The position numbers and the translations under genes were made by a program. A stretch of 64,000 nucleotides of DNA from Archegozetes longisetosus (taxonomy: Eukaryota > Arthropoda > Arachnida > Sarcoptiformes > Trhypochthoniidae), in the NCBI GenBank assembly GCA_018873245.2, contig JAEMBT020000002.1, positions 8,034,001 to 8,098,000 of the forward strand, in the 5' to 3' direction. Shown piece by piece: positions 1-11,700 of the stretch (the stretch's first letter is position 1; each line of letters starts with the position of its first letter). Below the pieces are notes generated by a model, which saw only the letters and a program-made list of their open reading frames with translations, was not told the DNA's origin and searched no databases.

Positions 1-84
1 TAACACCAATAAACATACAGTCCACAACACTAACGATAGTAAATAATGCAAGCGTGCCAATGATTATAAAAAGTTCTTATCTTA

Positions 85-1505
85 TCAGACCAAATTTCGT
101 GGTGTCTCTGGAGCCAAAATTAGAACAAAGTTCACCTAAAGGTTTTACAGAATAAGAAAGAAATCACGATTCATACCAGCTCTCTAGGAGTCTTGTTCTG
201 TCCATCGACAGCCTACTCACCGAAACTTAACACCTGAAAAGATGCTTTTTATTAGTAATAAAACCTTACCTGACCTAACTAACTTAGCCAAACATAACCT
301 AACATAAAATAAAACAACGAAACATAACAATATAACATAACCTAATAAAACGATTGAAATCGAGATAAATAGAAAATTTGATCAGATTATAAAAGATTTT
401 CGTCGGTGAACAGGGTGCGACCCTTTCTTTACTTCATTTGTCATTTTCCCTATTACTAACTCCGAGAACAAATGGCACAAAGAACTATACTCGTATAACA
501 ATAGTAGTAGTTTCCATGCCTTCGATAATTGAATTTTCCAATGATTGCAAATTATCGGCTCTAGAGCTGCCAAAATATTAGAAAATGGCATAAATGTCAA
601 ATACAGATAATTACTAAAACTTGAAATCTATCTACAGGTTTTTTTATTCTTAGAGTAGAATGAAAATTGAGATTTTTTATTGGATGAAAGTATAACCAAA
701 TACCCGGTTAATGTTGTTATAAGTATAGTGCATTACGCGTTATATGGTGTAGATCAAATACAATTCGGACATTTCATATCAATTTTATCTACTTTGCAAA
801 ATCATAGGTTACAGAATATTGATTCATTGTGATTGTAATGAATTAGTTGCACAATACTATAATATAATTATTTATATTTCAATTTAAATTAAAGCTTAAT
901 TCATAGTACGAAAAGTAGAAAACCAAAAGATTGATTTAGACAAACAATTCAGACAAATTTAGTCATGAATAGCTTAACTGGCATTCGACAGACTACAATA
1001 ATTGACACATTGGCGGAATTTGGAGGATTATTTCAGTAGAGATACTTATGTTAAGTCTTTGCATATATGTAGTAAATATCAAATGACAATCGAATGGGAT
1101 GAAACTCGAGCCATTACAGAACACATATTAATGGCTCATCGAAACTCTAGCCTTCTGAAGCTTTGGAAAGGTTCTTGCCATTCCTATTATAAGTGCGAAT
1201 GGTTTTATAACGCCGAAATTTTACCAAAACATTTTCCAATCAAACATTTATAACTTGTACATCGCGTTTTATTAGAATTTAGAAGTGATGGACAGATTGT
1301 CCAAAACTCTATAATAATTGTTATTGAAAATAGTGGAAAGATTACTACACATTTGATTTAGTGATGAGAGGCAATCAAATGGTAGTGGGAGTGTGGTATT
1401 TTGGTAGACATAAAGATATACATTTGGCTGACATGTATTTCGATGGCAACCTTGTACGAAATCTAAACATAACTTTTGATAAGATGAGTTGAGTTTTGCT
1501 AAACT
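85..1505. repeat. Upstream block of FUT8 unit 1, duplicated at 6460-7890
   Basis: This block is recognisably the same sequence as about 6460-7890, in the same orientation and with scattered substitutions and small indels. Examples are CAGACCAAATTTCG near 89 and 6466, and the unknown ORF at 1002 and 7389. Together with the following FUT8 gene it makes a tandem unit of about 6.4 kb. The third FUT8 copy does not have this block. Apart from the ORF I see no gene in it; the stretch 260-350 is a low-complexity run rich in AACCTAAC-like words. Confidence 0.75.
1002..1253 (+). CDS. Unknown duplicated ORF (copy 1)
   Basis: An open stretch of about 83 codons. Residues from KSLHI onward are strongly conserved with the copy at 7389-7625, including IEWDE, AHRNSSLLKLWKG and YNAE. 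I do not recognise the family. It is rich in Trp, His and Tyr, has no signal peptide or membrane segment, and has no clear ATG context. In this copy a stop lies just upstream (the codon after DRLQ), where copy 2 reads through. It could be an exon or remnant of a gene copied along with FUT8, or a transposon fragment. The similarity between the copies may only reflect recent duplication. Confidence 0.3.
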   Translation: MTHWRNLEDYFSRDTYVKSLHICSKYQMTIEWDETRAITEHILMAHRNSSLLKLWKGSCHSYYKCEWFYNAEILPKHFPIKHL

Positions 1506-1956
1506 ATGAAAATAGTTTCTATTTCTTAATTCAATAATTGAATCTTCAATCTAACATGATAAATCACCTGTAAAATAAATGAATCGTTATTCATAGTACA
1601 GGTTCAGCTAATATTTATTTTTAACTTGTAGTAAATTAGTTTTAATAATCGCAGGACTAATATAGTTCTATCAAATGTTAGTTTATTTTGATACTTATAC
1701 TACTATAATACTCTTTTATTCAAGCTGCCGACCAAAGCGTCTTTTATGTGATCAATTGATGAAATTTTATTCCTAAACAATCATTTAATACTTAAAATTT
1801 CAAATTTTTGAATTGTGTAAACATTTATTTATAATTAAATAAAATTTGCTTTATTTCATTGCTCATATACTATAAAAGTTCTCTAAAATCGAGCTCAAAG
1901 ATGTCACGTTTTGCTTGACGTTCCCATAACGAAATATATTATCTTTTAAACACATT

Positions 1957-4909
1957 TTAAACTAATAGAATATCGTCATAGACTTTATAGTGAGGATAGA
2001 GTTTATAGAATTTTTGATTTTCTGATGAGTTCGAAGAGTAGAAGTATGAGTCCCAACCTCTTCCATTGACTGCCTGATAGAACCAATCTGTTCTTGTTTT
2101 AGGGATACGCTCGTGAAATTGATCACCGATTTTTACAGCCCATTGTTCTTCAGATTTAGGAGAATGATTGTAAAGAGCAGTTCTGATTGGAGTCAGAGCG
2201 TAGTGATAATGAAAGGGAACGTCTAGTGATCGATATTTCAATGAGGCATCAATTTGTTTGAATTGCATCAATTCATACGATAAAAGACATATCTATCAAA
2301 ATCAATACAAACTTCTTTTAAGACAGTACTTTAAATTAATATATCACATTATAATAAGACTTACAGATGAACTAAATGTGCAAACAATATAATCAGATTC
2401 TGATAGCATGAACACATCACTCAGAACTCCCCAAAGAGAACTATTTGTATATCTAGTATTTTGTTCAGCTGCTTGTTTTGCTATTGATGTACTGCCTATG
2501 AATTCATAATTAGGATATTCTTTAATCAATGTAGGCAAAACTGATGGATCATCTGATGCTACATAAACCAGTCTTTGAGATACTTTTTCAGTTAGTTGTA
2601 ATTTATCGAAATAATCCTTAACGTGAAGCATATAATCAGATAATGGATGAAAACTTGCTTCTTTATATTGAAGTTTATCAGATCTTCTCACATGTATTCC
2701 AACGATCGGATGTCTGTAATTAATTTGTCTTTTGAAATCCTGAAGAAATTTTTCAAGTCTGGGTTGTGGTCTCATTATATAACCGATAAACTGAGAATGA
2801 AACCAAGAATTGGGACTATCCAACAAATTCATTAGATCTGGACCAATATTTTTGGGCAAATAATTTATTAGTTTTCTTTCAATGACTGTATTCCGTCGCG
2901 GAAGTGGAGTTCGCTGATCAACGGGCAGTTGTGTATAATCACATGTTTTGCTCAAAGGAATAAAAACATTGTTCCACTTCTCTTGTTCAAAATATTTGTC
3001 CCAATCAGGTATCAAAATAACAGTTTGATTGTTATAATAAGCTGATACTAAACACCATAATATTTCGTGAACACCAGATGCAAATCCTGCATTAATACTA
3101 AGCTCACAAATGATTTTTGGTACTTGATCACAAAGTTGTTTTGGAGGATTTTGAAGTTTGTCCACTTTCGAAAAAATGAATTCAGAAATTTGTCGCAATC
3201 GGGTTTCTTTAAATTGATCCACTTTAAGTAATTTGGTCGCGTTTTCTATTTCCAGTTGCAATACACTATAATATTATTCAAATTTCCATAAATACATCTT
3301 AGAATTAAATTTCGGTTTGTATATTTTTAACCAGGAACCTTTACTATAACTTATAAAAGAACTTTTAGTGACAATGAACTATTGAGAAACAGAATTATTT
3401 AGATTGAAATATTTAATAAAAATATTTTCATACTTTTTGATATCACTGACTTCTTCTAATATAATATTTTTCGTGGTTTTATTCAATGTTTCAGTTTTAT
3501 TCAAAATTATCGATAAATAATTGAACATTTCTTGAGCTGTGGTATGTGATCTTCTCAAATGGTTAACTGATTCAAATTTTACTAGAATATAAATTAATTG
3601 ACTAGATACATGAGCAGTTTTATGAACATATTAGGGATTGAGTTCATATTAGAGTAAATATTAGAAGTATCTGGACTATCATATTACAGAGATTATATGA
3701 GTAGTAAACATGTTTATCAAATATTATTGCGCATTAGACTAAAATATACTGGATGATGTGGTTGCTTGCAATTTAAATACTTTTAATTATTTAATATGCG
3801 AGTAAAATACTAAATTTACGCTTATATTTGTACTTGACGCCTTGAAAAATGCAACAGTAACCATGGAATGTTAGATAGAATTATAGCCATGATTAAAATG
3901 TTATAGCCCTAAGGATTCTTGAGCATCTCGCTAGTATTGCCTTCCTGGAGAACCACCGTAAGAATATCGATTTGAAAAGTCATAAATTTCAAACAATGCT
4001 AGCGCTCGTAATTTGTATCCCAGGCCCACAAAGGTAAGACAACAATAAAAGATTGGAAGCAGATGATGATAGTGGCATATCATAAAAATCAGGTATTGGC
4101 TTACAGAATTTTAGCGAGAAATACAAATGTCAATTTTGAAATTTATCTTGATTTTCTGAGTCAAGTAATACTCCCAGCGATAAAATGACTATGGATTCAT
4201 CGACCAATAGTATTCCATGATAACGCAAGATCCAATAAACATTCGAAAGTTGAAGAAATTTTTGTGAGACATCTATGGGAGGAATTGAAACACCCGCCTT
4301 ATAGCCCTGATTTGAAGCCGTGCGGTCACGATGGCATATATGGAATAAAGATAAAAGATTCAATACTTTGGATGAACTTGAAATGGCTTATCAGGAAGTT
4401 ATAGATGAAATAAATCTGAATGGTTCCGCTACTGGCATTGGACGCCTTCCAAGAGGTGGGCGCTGGTCAACCAGACTGGGGGCGAATATATTCACCAATC
4501 ATTTGTTCAAACTTTAGTTCCATTAAATATCTTTAAAGATATGATAGTCCGGATACTTAACTCAACCTCTGATATTTACATTTAAAGCAGTTAAAGACTC
4601 ATCTTTATAAACAAATCAGGTATTAAAGTTCAGTTAACCTTTTATAAATACCGCTTATACAAATAATCTTATATGAATACCTTTTACTCTACTTTTATCG
4701 TTAATACAATCCAAAGTGTTGTTTAGAACAATTTCATATTTTAAGTAAGGTCTATTGATGTGATTTACATTTGAGCCGATAGCTAGTCCACGCAGTTTGT
4801 GTTTATTAATAAAATTACCATTTATTAAAACATATAGAAACATCACCGAAATAGTAACCAAAAAGTATGCCCATAAAAACATATATATACATTTACTATT
4901 GGATCTCAT
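1957..4909 (-). CDS. FUT8: FUT8-like alpha-1,6-fucosyltransferase, gene A
   Basis: Four exons: 4909-4681, 3581-3434, 3265-2365 and 2292-1957, giving 537 aa (human FUT8 has 575). Donors and acceptors are GT/AG and the phases agree (1, 2, 0). Exon 1 encodes a short cytosolic tail and a membrane anchor (about residues 9-29), as in Golgi type II enzymes. Exon 2 encodes a stem with two NKT sequons. Exon 3 carries the donor-binding motif HVRRSDK (residues 317-323), FHPLSDYM and SDDPS. Exon 4 matches the FUT8 C-terminal SH3-like part and ends near LYPHYKV. The family transfers fucose from GDP-fucose to the core GlcNAc of N-glycans. Odd points: the SSQVCR motif of human FUT8 reads SSSICL across the exon 3/4 junction, and intron 1 holds a mariner remnant. 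A possible polyadenylation signal lies at 1855-1850. Family assignment is firm; retained core-fucosylation activity is not certain. Confidence 0.9.
3661..4558 (+). mobile_element. Tc1/mariner-type remnant in FUT8-A intron 1
   Basis: About 0.9 kb lies between imperfect inverted ends: AGTATCTGGACTATCATAT near 3666 and its complement around 4535-4557, with TA at the outer borders. The insert accounts for nearly all the extra length of this intron (1099 bp, against 318 and 347 bp in genes B and C). The inside encodes a broken transposase C-terminus (next entry). Boundaries are good to a few bases. Confidence 0.7.
4085..4515 (+). pseudogene. Mariner-like transposase fragment
   Basis: Across shifting frames the plus strand reads as the end of a mariner-type DDE transposase: HDNAR, then HPPYSPDL, then a stretch containing TLDELEMAYQEVIDEIN and GIGRLP. 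These resemble the HDNARPH and PPYSPDL segments of mariner and SETMAR transposases. At least one frameshift separates the HPPYSPDL part from the ELEMAYQ part, and the N-terminal two thirds is not recognisable. It is a dead fragment, lying inside the intron of a gene on the opposite strand. Confidence 0.7.
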
Positions 4910-6439
4910 GGTTGAAATTATTTTGAAAATTAACCTTTCGCAAAAATAATAGATATAAAACTTAGATCTTTAAATATTTTATATTCATTTTGTTATAATT
5001 TAACAAAAATGAAACAATCTTGATTTCAAATATAATTTTTTCACGTGGTCATATGATACTTAAACGAGATAAGAGACATATAGATATAAGAATAGTGTTT
5101 TTCGGTTTCATAATAATATTCGTCGGAAAAAACCAAAGAAACAAAGTCTGCCCTTCCGATTTTAAACCGAAAAAACCCGAAACAGTAACAGCGGTCACTT
5201 TGCAAAACGTCTGTCTATAACAGGTTTTTGAGTAGCCTTAGTGTCACTTTTGTTTTATTTTAAAATAAGCGACTATAAAAGTGTTTTGATTAATAATATG
5301 TTACGACCAATCAAAGAACTCATCTGAATGTTAATTCACTAATAAAGTATTGCATTTATACTTATACGAAGGTATAGAAAGATTTTTTGACGATCACTAG
5401 AGCAACACATTTATTTTCGCTGATTTTTTTTCTCAAAACATAAACCTTGTATTACATGAGTATAAACAGAAACAAGCCGAGAAACTTAGTCATTTTTGAT
5501 AAACCGAAAAATACGACCCTAGATATAAAGCAGCCTTAAATAGAAGATTACTCACTTTACAACATGAGCAAACAATAAAGATTATCGCAATGGCACTTAT
5601 CCGAAGTCGTAGAAAAATATATAACAATACTCTAATCATCTTTACTCTATTAGTCAAATGTGACGTACTCAACATGGTTGGGAGTCATCCCGAATATTTG
5701 ACTATTTGATTTAATAGGTCAAATTTCATTCTCAGTTTCATAAATTTTGAAGAACGTAGCTAACAGAGCAGATCCTGAACATTCTAAAAGTTAGGTTCGA
5801 TTTTAAGAAATTTTTTTCTAAAATTTTTCAATCAATTGAAAAAAATTCTCAACATTGATCTGAATCATTATCTCAAGGTGATAAATCATTTATTATTAGG
5901 ATTGAGAATTTTCGAGAAATAATTATAGGCTTCCAGACACATGTTCATAGCCTAGTAATATTGCTGTGATTAGAATATTATGAATCTAAGATTCATGAAA
6001 CAAATTAAAATGTCTTTGTTTGCCTTTTACAATACTTTAGGAATAAGATCGCTTTCAAATGGTTATAATAATAAGTACAAAATTTTAATTAAATCATGTA
6101 AAATTCTTAGTTTGTATTCAGAAAGTGAATACTATTATATTTAACTATTTAATATTCTATGAAATTCAGTGAATCCTATCATTGAAACAATATTTGAAGT
6201 AGTTTTAATGAGCAAAATACCAGAACTTTGAATACTCATAACTCCGCCCTCAGAAGGAATTTCGAGAATCTGTTTGTATATTCTTAACCAGTATACTTAG
6301 AAGAGCATTTAAGGAAATTTTGGTGGGCGGAGCTTAGACTTGGTGGGAAGTGGGTGTGCCTTGAGACTTTTGTGGTTTTCAAGTGATGCTGATGATAAAT
6401 ATATAGGTATGTAATGAATTTGCCAGCTTCTCGGGAAAG
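4910..6439. other. 5' flank of FUT8-A, shared with gene C flank
   Basis: No gene seen. Most of it aligns by eye with the upstream flank of gene C (about 24,390-25,812), for example the word CTGTCTATAACAGGTTTTTG near 5209 and 24,706. The small ORFs here (5020-5220 and 5490-5675) are not convincingly coding because the copies do not preserve their frames. The promoter of gene A should lie in this stretch, but I see no decisive core element. Near 6240-6340 a short pair CTCCGCCC / GGGCGGAG can form a stem. Confidence 0.5.
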
Positions 6440-6459
6440 TAAAGCCAACCAAGTTCTTC

Positions 6460-7890
6460 TCTAATCAGACCAAATTTCGCGCCGTCTTTAGGGCCAATGT
6501 TAGAGCAAAATCCAACTAATAGTTTTATTAAATAAGAAATTGCGATTCACACTAGTTCTTTAGGGGTCTTGCTCTGTTAATCGACAGCCTACTCACCGAA
6601 AGCTTAACAATTGAAAAGATGCTATTTATTGGTAATGAAACCTTACCTAACCTAACTAACTTTACTTAACATAACATAATGTAACATAATCTAATAGAAC
6701 GATTGAAATCGAGATAAATGAAAATTTTGATGAATTTTATAAAAACGATTTTCATCGGAAATAGGCCGTTGGTGAACAGGGCCGACCCTTTCTTTACTTC
6801 ATTTGTCATTTTCCCTATTACTAACTCCGAGAACAAATGGTATGAAGAACTATGCTTGTATAACGATAGTAGAAGTTTCCATGTCTTCGATAATTCAATT
6901 TATCAAATGATTGCAAATTATCGTCTCTACAGTTGCCAAAATATTAGAAAATGGCATAAATGCCATACGAATATAAGTAATCGCTAAAACTTGAAATCTG
7001 TTTACAGGTTTTCTTATTCTTACAACTGATTGTTAGAACTGAATGAAAATTGAGATTTTCTACTGGATGAAAATATAACTAAATACCCTGTTAATGTTGC
7101 TACAAGTATAACTCATTATGCATTATATGGTGTGAATCAAATACAATTAGGACGTTTCGTACCAATTTTATCTGCTTTGCAAATTCATAGACTACAAAAT
7201 AATTCATTGTGATTGTAATTAATTAGTTGTACAATACAATGAAAGAGTCATTTACATTTCAATTAAGACAAAAGCTGAATTCATAGTCAGAAAAAAAGAA
7301 AAGCAAAAGAAGTATTCGGACAAACTATTAGTTAGAAATAGCTTGACTGGCATTTGACAGATTACAAGAATTAACGTATTGGTGGAATTTGGAGGAATAT
7401 CTCAATAGAGATACTTCTGTTGTTAAGTCTTTGCATATATTTCGTAAATATCAAATGACAATCGAATGGGATGAAATTCAAGCCATAACGGAACACGTAC
7501 TAATAGCTCATCGAAACTCTAGCCTTCTGAAGCTTTGGAAAGGTTCTTGCCATTCCTATTATAAGTACGAATGGTTTTATAACGCCGAAGTTTTACCAAA
7601 ATATATTCCGGTCAAATATTCATAACTTGTACATCGCGTTTTATTAGAATTTAGAAGTAATGGATAGATTGTTTGTCCAAAAATCTATAATTATTATTAT
7701 TATTGAACCAGTGGAAGGGTTACTACACATTTGATTTAATGATGAGAGAGACAAGGAAATGGTAGCAAAGTGTGGTATTTTGGTAGAGATAAAGATATTC
7801 ATCTTGCTGACATAAATTTTGATGACAAAGTTGTACGAAAGCTTAGCATATCTTTTGGTAAAATAACTCGAGTTTTGCAAAACAATGAAA
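6460..7890. repeat. Duplicated upstream block, unit 2
   Basis: This is the counterpart of 85-1505. It starts the second tandem unit directly behind the 5' flank of gene A. Divergence between the copies is clearly higher than between the FUT8 catalytic exons, so this block has not been homogenised. It is interrupted downstream by an LTR-like insertion that begins at 7895. Confidence 0.75.
7389..7625 (+). CDS. Unknown duplicated ORF (copy 2)
   Basis: An open stretch of 78 codons from ATG, extending upstream in frame for about another dozen codons (reading DRLQELTYWWNLEEY). It matches the ORF at 1002-1253 over almost its full length, including IEWDE, AHRNSSLLKLWKG and EWFYNAE. Family unknown. 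The absence of a stop where copy 1 has one means at most one of the two could encode the longer form. It could be a remnant exon. Confidence 0.3.
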   Translation: MEEYLNRDTSVVKSLHIFRKYQMTIEWDEIQAITEHVLIAHRNSSLLKLWKGSCHSYYKYEWFYNAEVLPKYIPVKYS

Positions 7891-7894
7891 ATAG

Positions 7895-8270
7895 TGTGAC
7901 AGTAGATTTCGTATACCGCAATAACTCTTAGACTTTAACAATTAACAATCCTTATTAATATATAGATTGAATACAATACACGAAATTAAAATGTGTAGTT
8001 CTGAGTCTAAGCTCTCACTTATTCTTACTACTCTATACCCTCTTCTTTTATACCTTTGTAAAGGGATGTTTAAATATTTGATTATTAATTTCTCAAAACA
8101 AATCTCCTTTTATAATTATAACAGACTAAAATTTCACTTTATATTTAAAACAAAGAGTTCCTCTTATAATCAGAACGAACTAGGAATTTTCTTTTATAAT
8201 CAAATCAACTTATAATTTTCTATAATAGTCAGAACAAATTAAAATACTTTTAAAATATAACTATAAATAT
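7895..8270 (+). mobile_element. Probable solo LTR
   Basis: A 376-bp insertion is visible because unit 1 keeps the empty site (GAAAATAGTTTC near 1508), whereas here TGTGACAGTAGATTTCG starts after ATAG and the host sequence resumes after a second ATAG at 8271. A relative lies inverted at about 26,950-27,260 (TGTGAGAGTGGATTTTCG), sharing GTCTAAGCTCTCACTTATTC. A TGTG start, no internal coding and two dispersed copies suggest a solo LTR. The 3' end does not show the usual CA, so a MITE is the alternative. Confidence 0.5.
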
Positions 8271-8279
8271 ATAGTTTGT

Positions 8280-8700
8280 GCTTCTTAATTTAATAATTGA
8301 ATATTCAATCTAACATAATCACTTGTAAAATGAAAAGCACTCAAATATTACGAGATTAAAGGCCGCCTTAGAATAAATGTATAAATAGTGATATAGACTT
8401 TTCCTCTTGGTACGCCGTATATAAAAATAGAGTAAAAACTTTGAAAAGGGAAACTTTATAGATAGGGATAATAGTAATGTTGGCTATTATATATGTGTGT
8501 GTGTTTTTGCTAACTGTGCCCTTTACTCGCATTAAAGTGGTTTGTTTATGCTTTTAGTTGAAAGAAAACTACCAATCAGAAAGCTTGAAACGGCCGGTAA
8601 TATGCGCTACAATAAGAAAAGCTCTGTATACTCTGTATATATAACTATTGCAAGCTCGAGAAGGCAAATGCGGACAAAATTGAGTAAACTTAAGAAAGTT
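8280..8700. other. 3' flank of FUT8-B, no gene seen
   Basis: The first 60 bases continue the unit 1 similarity (TTAATAATTGAATATTCAATC). Beyond about 8345 I find no match to the flanks of genes A or C and no coding signal. A short TG run lies near 8494. A candidate polyadenylation signal for gene B (AATAAA on the minus strand) lies at 8715-8710. Confidence 0.4.
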
Positions 8701-8765
8701 TGTTAATTATTTATTAAGTTACGTGACTTCCCCTTGGCGAAATTTATTATTTCTTAAGTACATTT

Positions 8766-11700
8766 TCAAATTAATAGAATATCGTCATAGACTTTATAGT
8801 GAGGATAGAGTTTATAGAATTTTTGATTTTCTGATGAGTTCGAAGAGTAGAAGTATGAGTCCCAACCTCTTCCATTGATTGCCTGATAGAACCAATCTGT
8901 TCTTGTTTTAGGGATACGCTCGTGAAATTGATCACCGATTTTTACAGCCCATTGTTCTTCAGATTTAGGAGAATGATTGTAAAGAGCAGTTCTGATTGGA
9001 GTCAGAGCGTAGTGATAATGAAAGGGAACGTCTAGTGATCGATATTTCAATGAGGCATCAATTTGTTTGAATTGCATCAATTCATACGATAAAAGACATA
9101 TCTATCAAAATCAATACAAACTTCTTTTAAGACAGTACTTTAAATTAATATATCACATTATAATAAGACTTACAGATGAACTAAATGTGCAAACAATATA
9201 ATCAGATTCTGATAGCATGAACACATCACTCAGAACTCCCCAAAGAGAACTATTTGTATATCTAGTATTTTGTTCAGCTGCTTGTTTTGCTATTGATGTA
9301 CTGCCTATGAATTCATAATTAGGATATTCTTTAATCAATGTAGGCAAAACTGATGGATCATCTGATGCTACATAAACCAGTCTTTGAGATACTTTTTCAG
9401 TTAGTTGTAATTTATCGAAATAATCCTTAACGTGAAGCATATAATCAGATAATGGATGAAAACTTGCTTCTTTATATTGAAGTTTATCAGATCTTCTCAC
9501 ATGTATTCCAACGATCGGATGTCTGTAATTAATTTGTCTTTTGAAATCCTGAAGAAATTTTTCAAGTCTGGGTTGTGGTCTCATTATATAACCGATAAAC
9601 TGAGAATGAAACCAAGAATTGGGACTATCCAACAAATTCATTAGATCTGGACCAATATTTTTGGGCAAATAATTTATTAGTTTTCTTTCAATGATTGTAT
9701 TCCGTCGCGGAAGTGGAGTTCGCTGATCAACGGGTAGTTGTGTATAATCACATGTTTTGCTCAAAGGAATAAAAACATTGTTCCACTTCTCTTGTTCAAA
9801 ATATTTGTCCCAATCAGGTATCAAAATAACAGTTTGATTGTTATAATAAGCTGATACTAAACACCATAATATTTCGTGAACACCAGATGCAAATCCCGCA
9901 TTAATACTAAGCTCACAAATGATTTTTGGTACTTGATCACAAAGTTGTTTTGGAGGATTTTGAAGTTTGTCCACTTTCGAAAAAATGAATTCAGAAATTT
10001 GTCGCAATCGGGTTTCTTTAAATTGATCCACTTTAAGTAATTTGGTCGCGTTTTCTATTTCCAGTTGCAATACACTATAATATTATTCAAATTTCCATAA
10101 ATTCATCTTAATATTAAAGGACAAGGGCCAACTTTGGGTTGTAACTGGGCGGGTCGATTTTACATCAGTACATTCCCATTTTAGATACCTACATTGTACC
10201 TAAATATTAAATCTTAATTCGGTATAGTTTAGGAAAATAATTAATTTAATCTTGGATTTTTTTATAATGGGTCCTATGACAAATTCGATATTTTAAAAAT
10301 ATCATTTGATCCTCTTGTCCCCTCTCAAATAGGATCAAATTTTTATCATGTATGGAGTAGAGACTGACGTTATTTCTTAGAAAGAATCAAAGTGGTTCTC
10401 AAACTTTAACACGTCAAACGGTACAATAGAAGCTACACTACTTTTATAATTTTAAAAGTTACAAACTGTAATAAAAATAATATATGAATTTTACTATGTA
10501 TATGATGCGTTGTATGCAGTAACGACCTCGCCTTACGCGCAGAAATGAGGTAATCGCATTTAAAGTAGCACAACTTTCAAATAAATTTAAATCATTTATT
10601 TTAAATAATTTACTGAATTTCTTAATATTTTTCTTGTGTTTTTCTGCCATAAGATTGGATGTGATGTACGTTTCTTTTCATTTTCTTTAGACTTTTGCAT
10701 CAATTCATTATTAATCATGTCTATAGATGTTTGGTTTTTTATAACACAATTAGTGATATTTTTCAATTTATTTTTCAATAAATTACACATTTTAAGACTT
10801 TAAAAATAAAAACAAATGAACCTAAACCAAAAAGTTAAGTTTTATTTCAAAAGTTTGTAAATAATTGACTCATATTTAACTTAGTATTGCATAAATAATT
10901 GAAATACAGTTAACACACTCATATGACGCATAAGTGCAAAACTACTCTTAGTTGTAATACTTCCCTATAGGAATTAAACACACTTTTTCTGCCGATTTAA
11001 TCTTATTTTCCTCATTGGAACGCATTATGAAAATTTGTCTGAACGTAAAGTAAGACCTAAACATTGATTTAGTGCAATAATCCGAAAACCTTATATCTCC
11101 ACACAATTCGTTACTGAATCCAATGCATCATACAAAGTTGACCTCATATAATTAATTATCAGGAAAGTTATGGGCTAAACAACCTGAAAGAAACTGGCAC
11201 GATCTCTCGCAAGGGAGCGTGCGTCTCACGCTAGCTCAGAAGTAATGGGATGATATCAACTGCCAAGAGTACATGATACCGCACAAAAAAGAAACATTAA
11301 AGAGAATAGTGATACCTGTGTTTGGATTAGGTGGAGAAACATCTCTTGCATTTTTACTATGAACATTAATTGATATGTATAGTTCAACTTTTATTGAAGC
11401 GCTTGAAATGTTAAAGTTCGAGAGTAACTTTGATTCTTTCTCAGAAATAACATCAGCCTCTACTCCATTTATGGTAAAAGTTTTATCCGATTTGAGAGAG
11501 GATAAGAGTGTCAAATGTTTCAATAATTTCGAAGTTGCCATAGGATCGATTATAAAAAAATTCAGGTGAAACTTAGTATTCTCTGCTCGGGGTGTTCCTA
11601 TTGACCTATACCAGCGAGTCATATGTCATTGAAAAGGCCTTATCAAGCTGAGTCTAACGATACCACACATGATGATCCGTGACCTCGGGTTCGCTGACGA

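Noticed and set aside
260..350. Telomere-like CCTAA words
   Set aside because: They are irregular and mixed with ACATAAC words, not a TTAGG array; the same applies to 54,420-54,535.
2647..2835. 62-codon plus-strand ORF repeated at 9456 and 22,878
   Set aside because: It is antisense to FUT8 exon 3 in all three genes; its conservation follows from the coding strand.
3259..3261. TTG as the start codon of a 305-aa FUT8 protein
   Set aside because: The frame is open across an acceptor AG just upstream, and matching exons 1 and 2 supply the ATG and membrane anchor.
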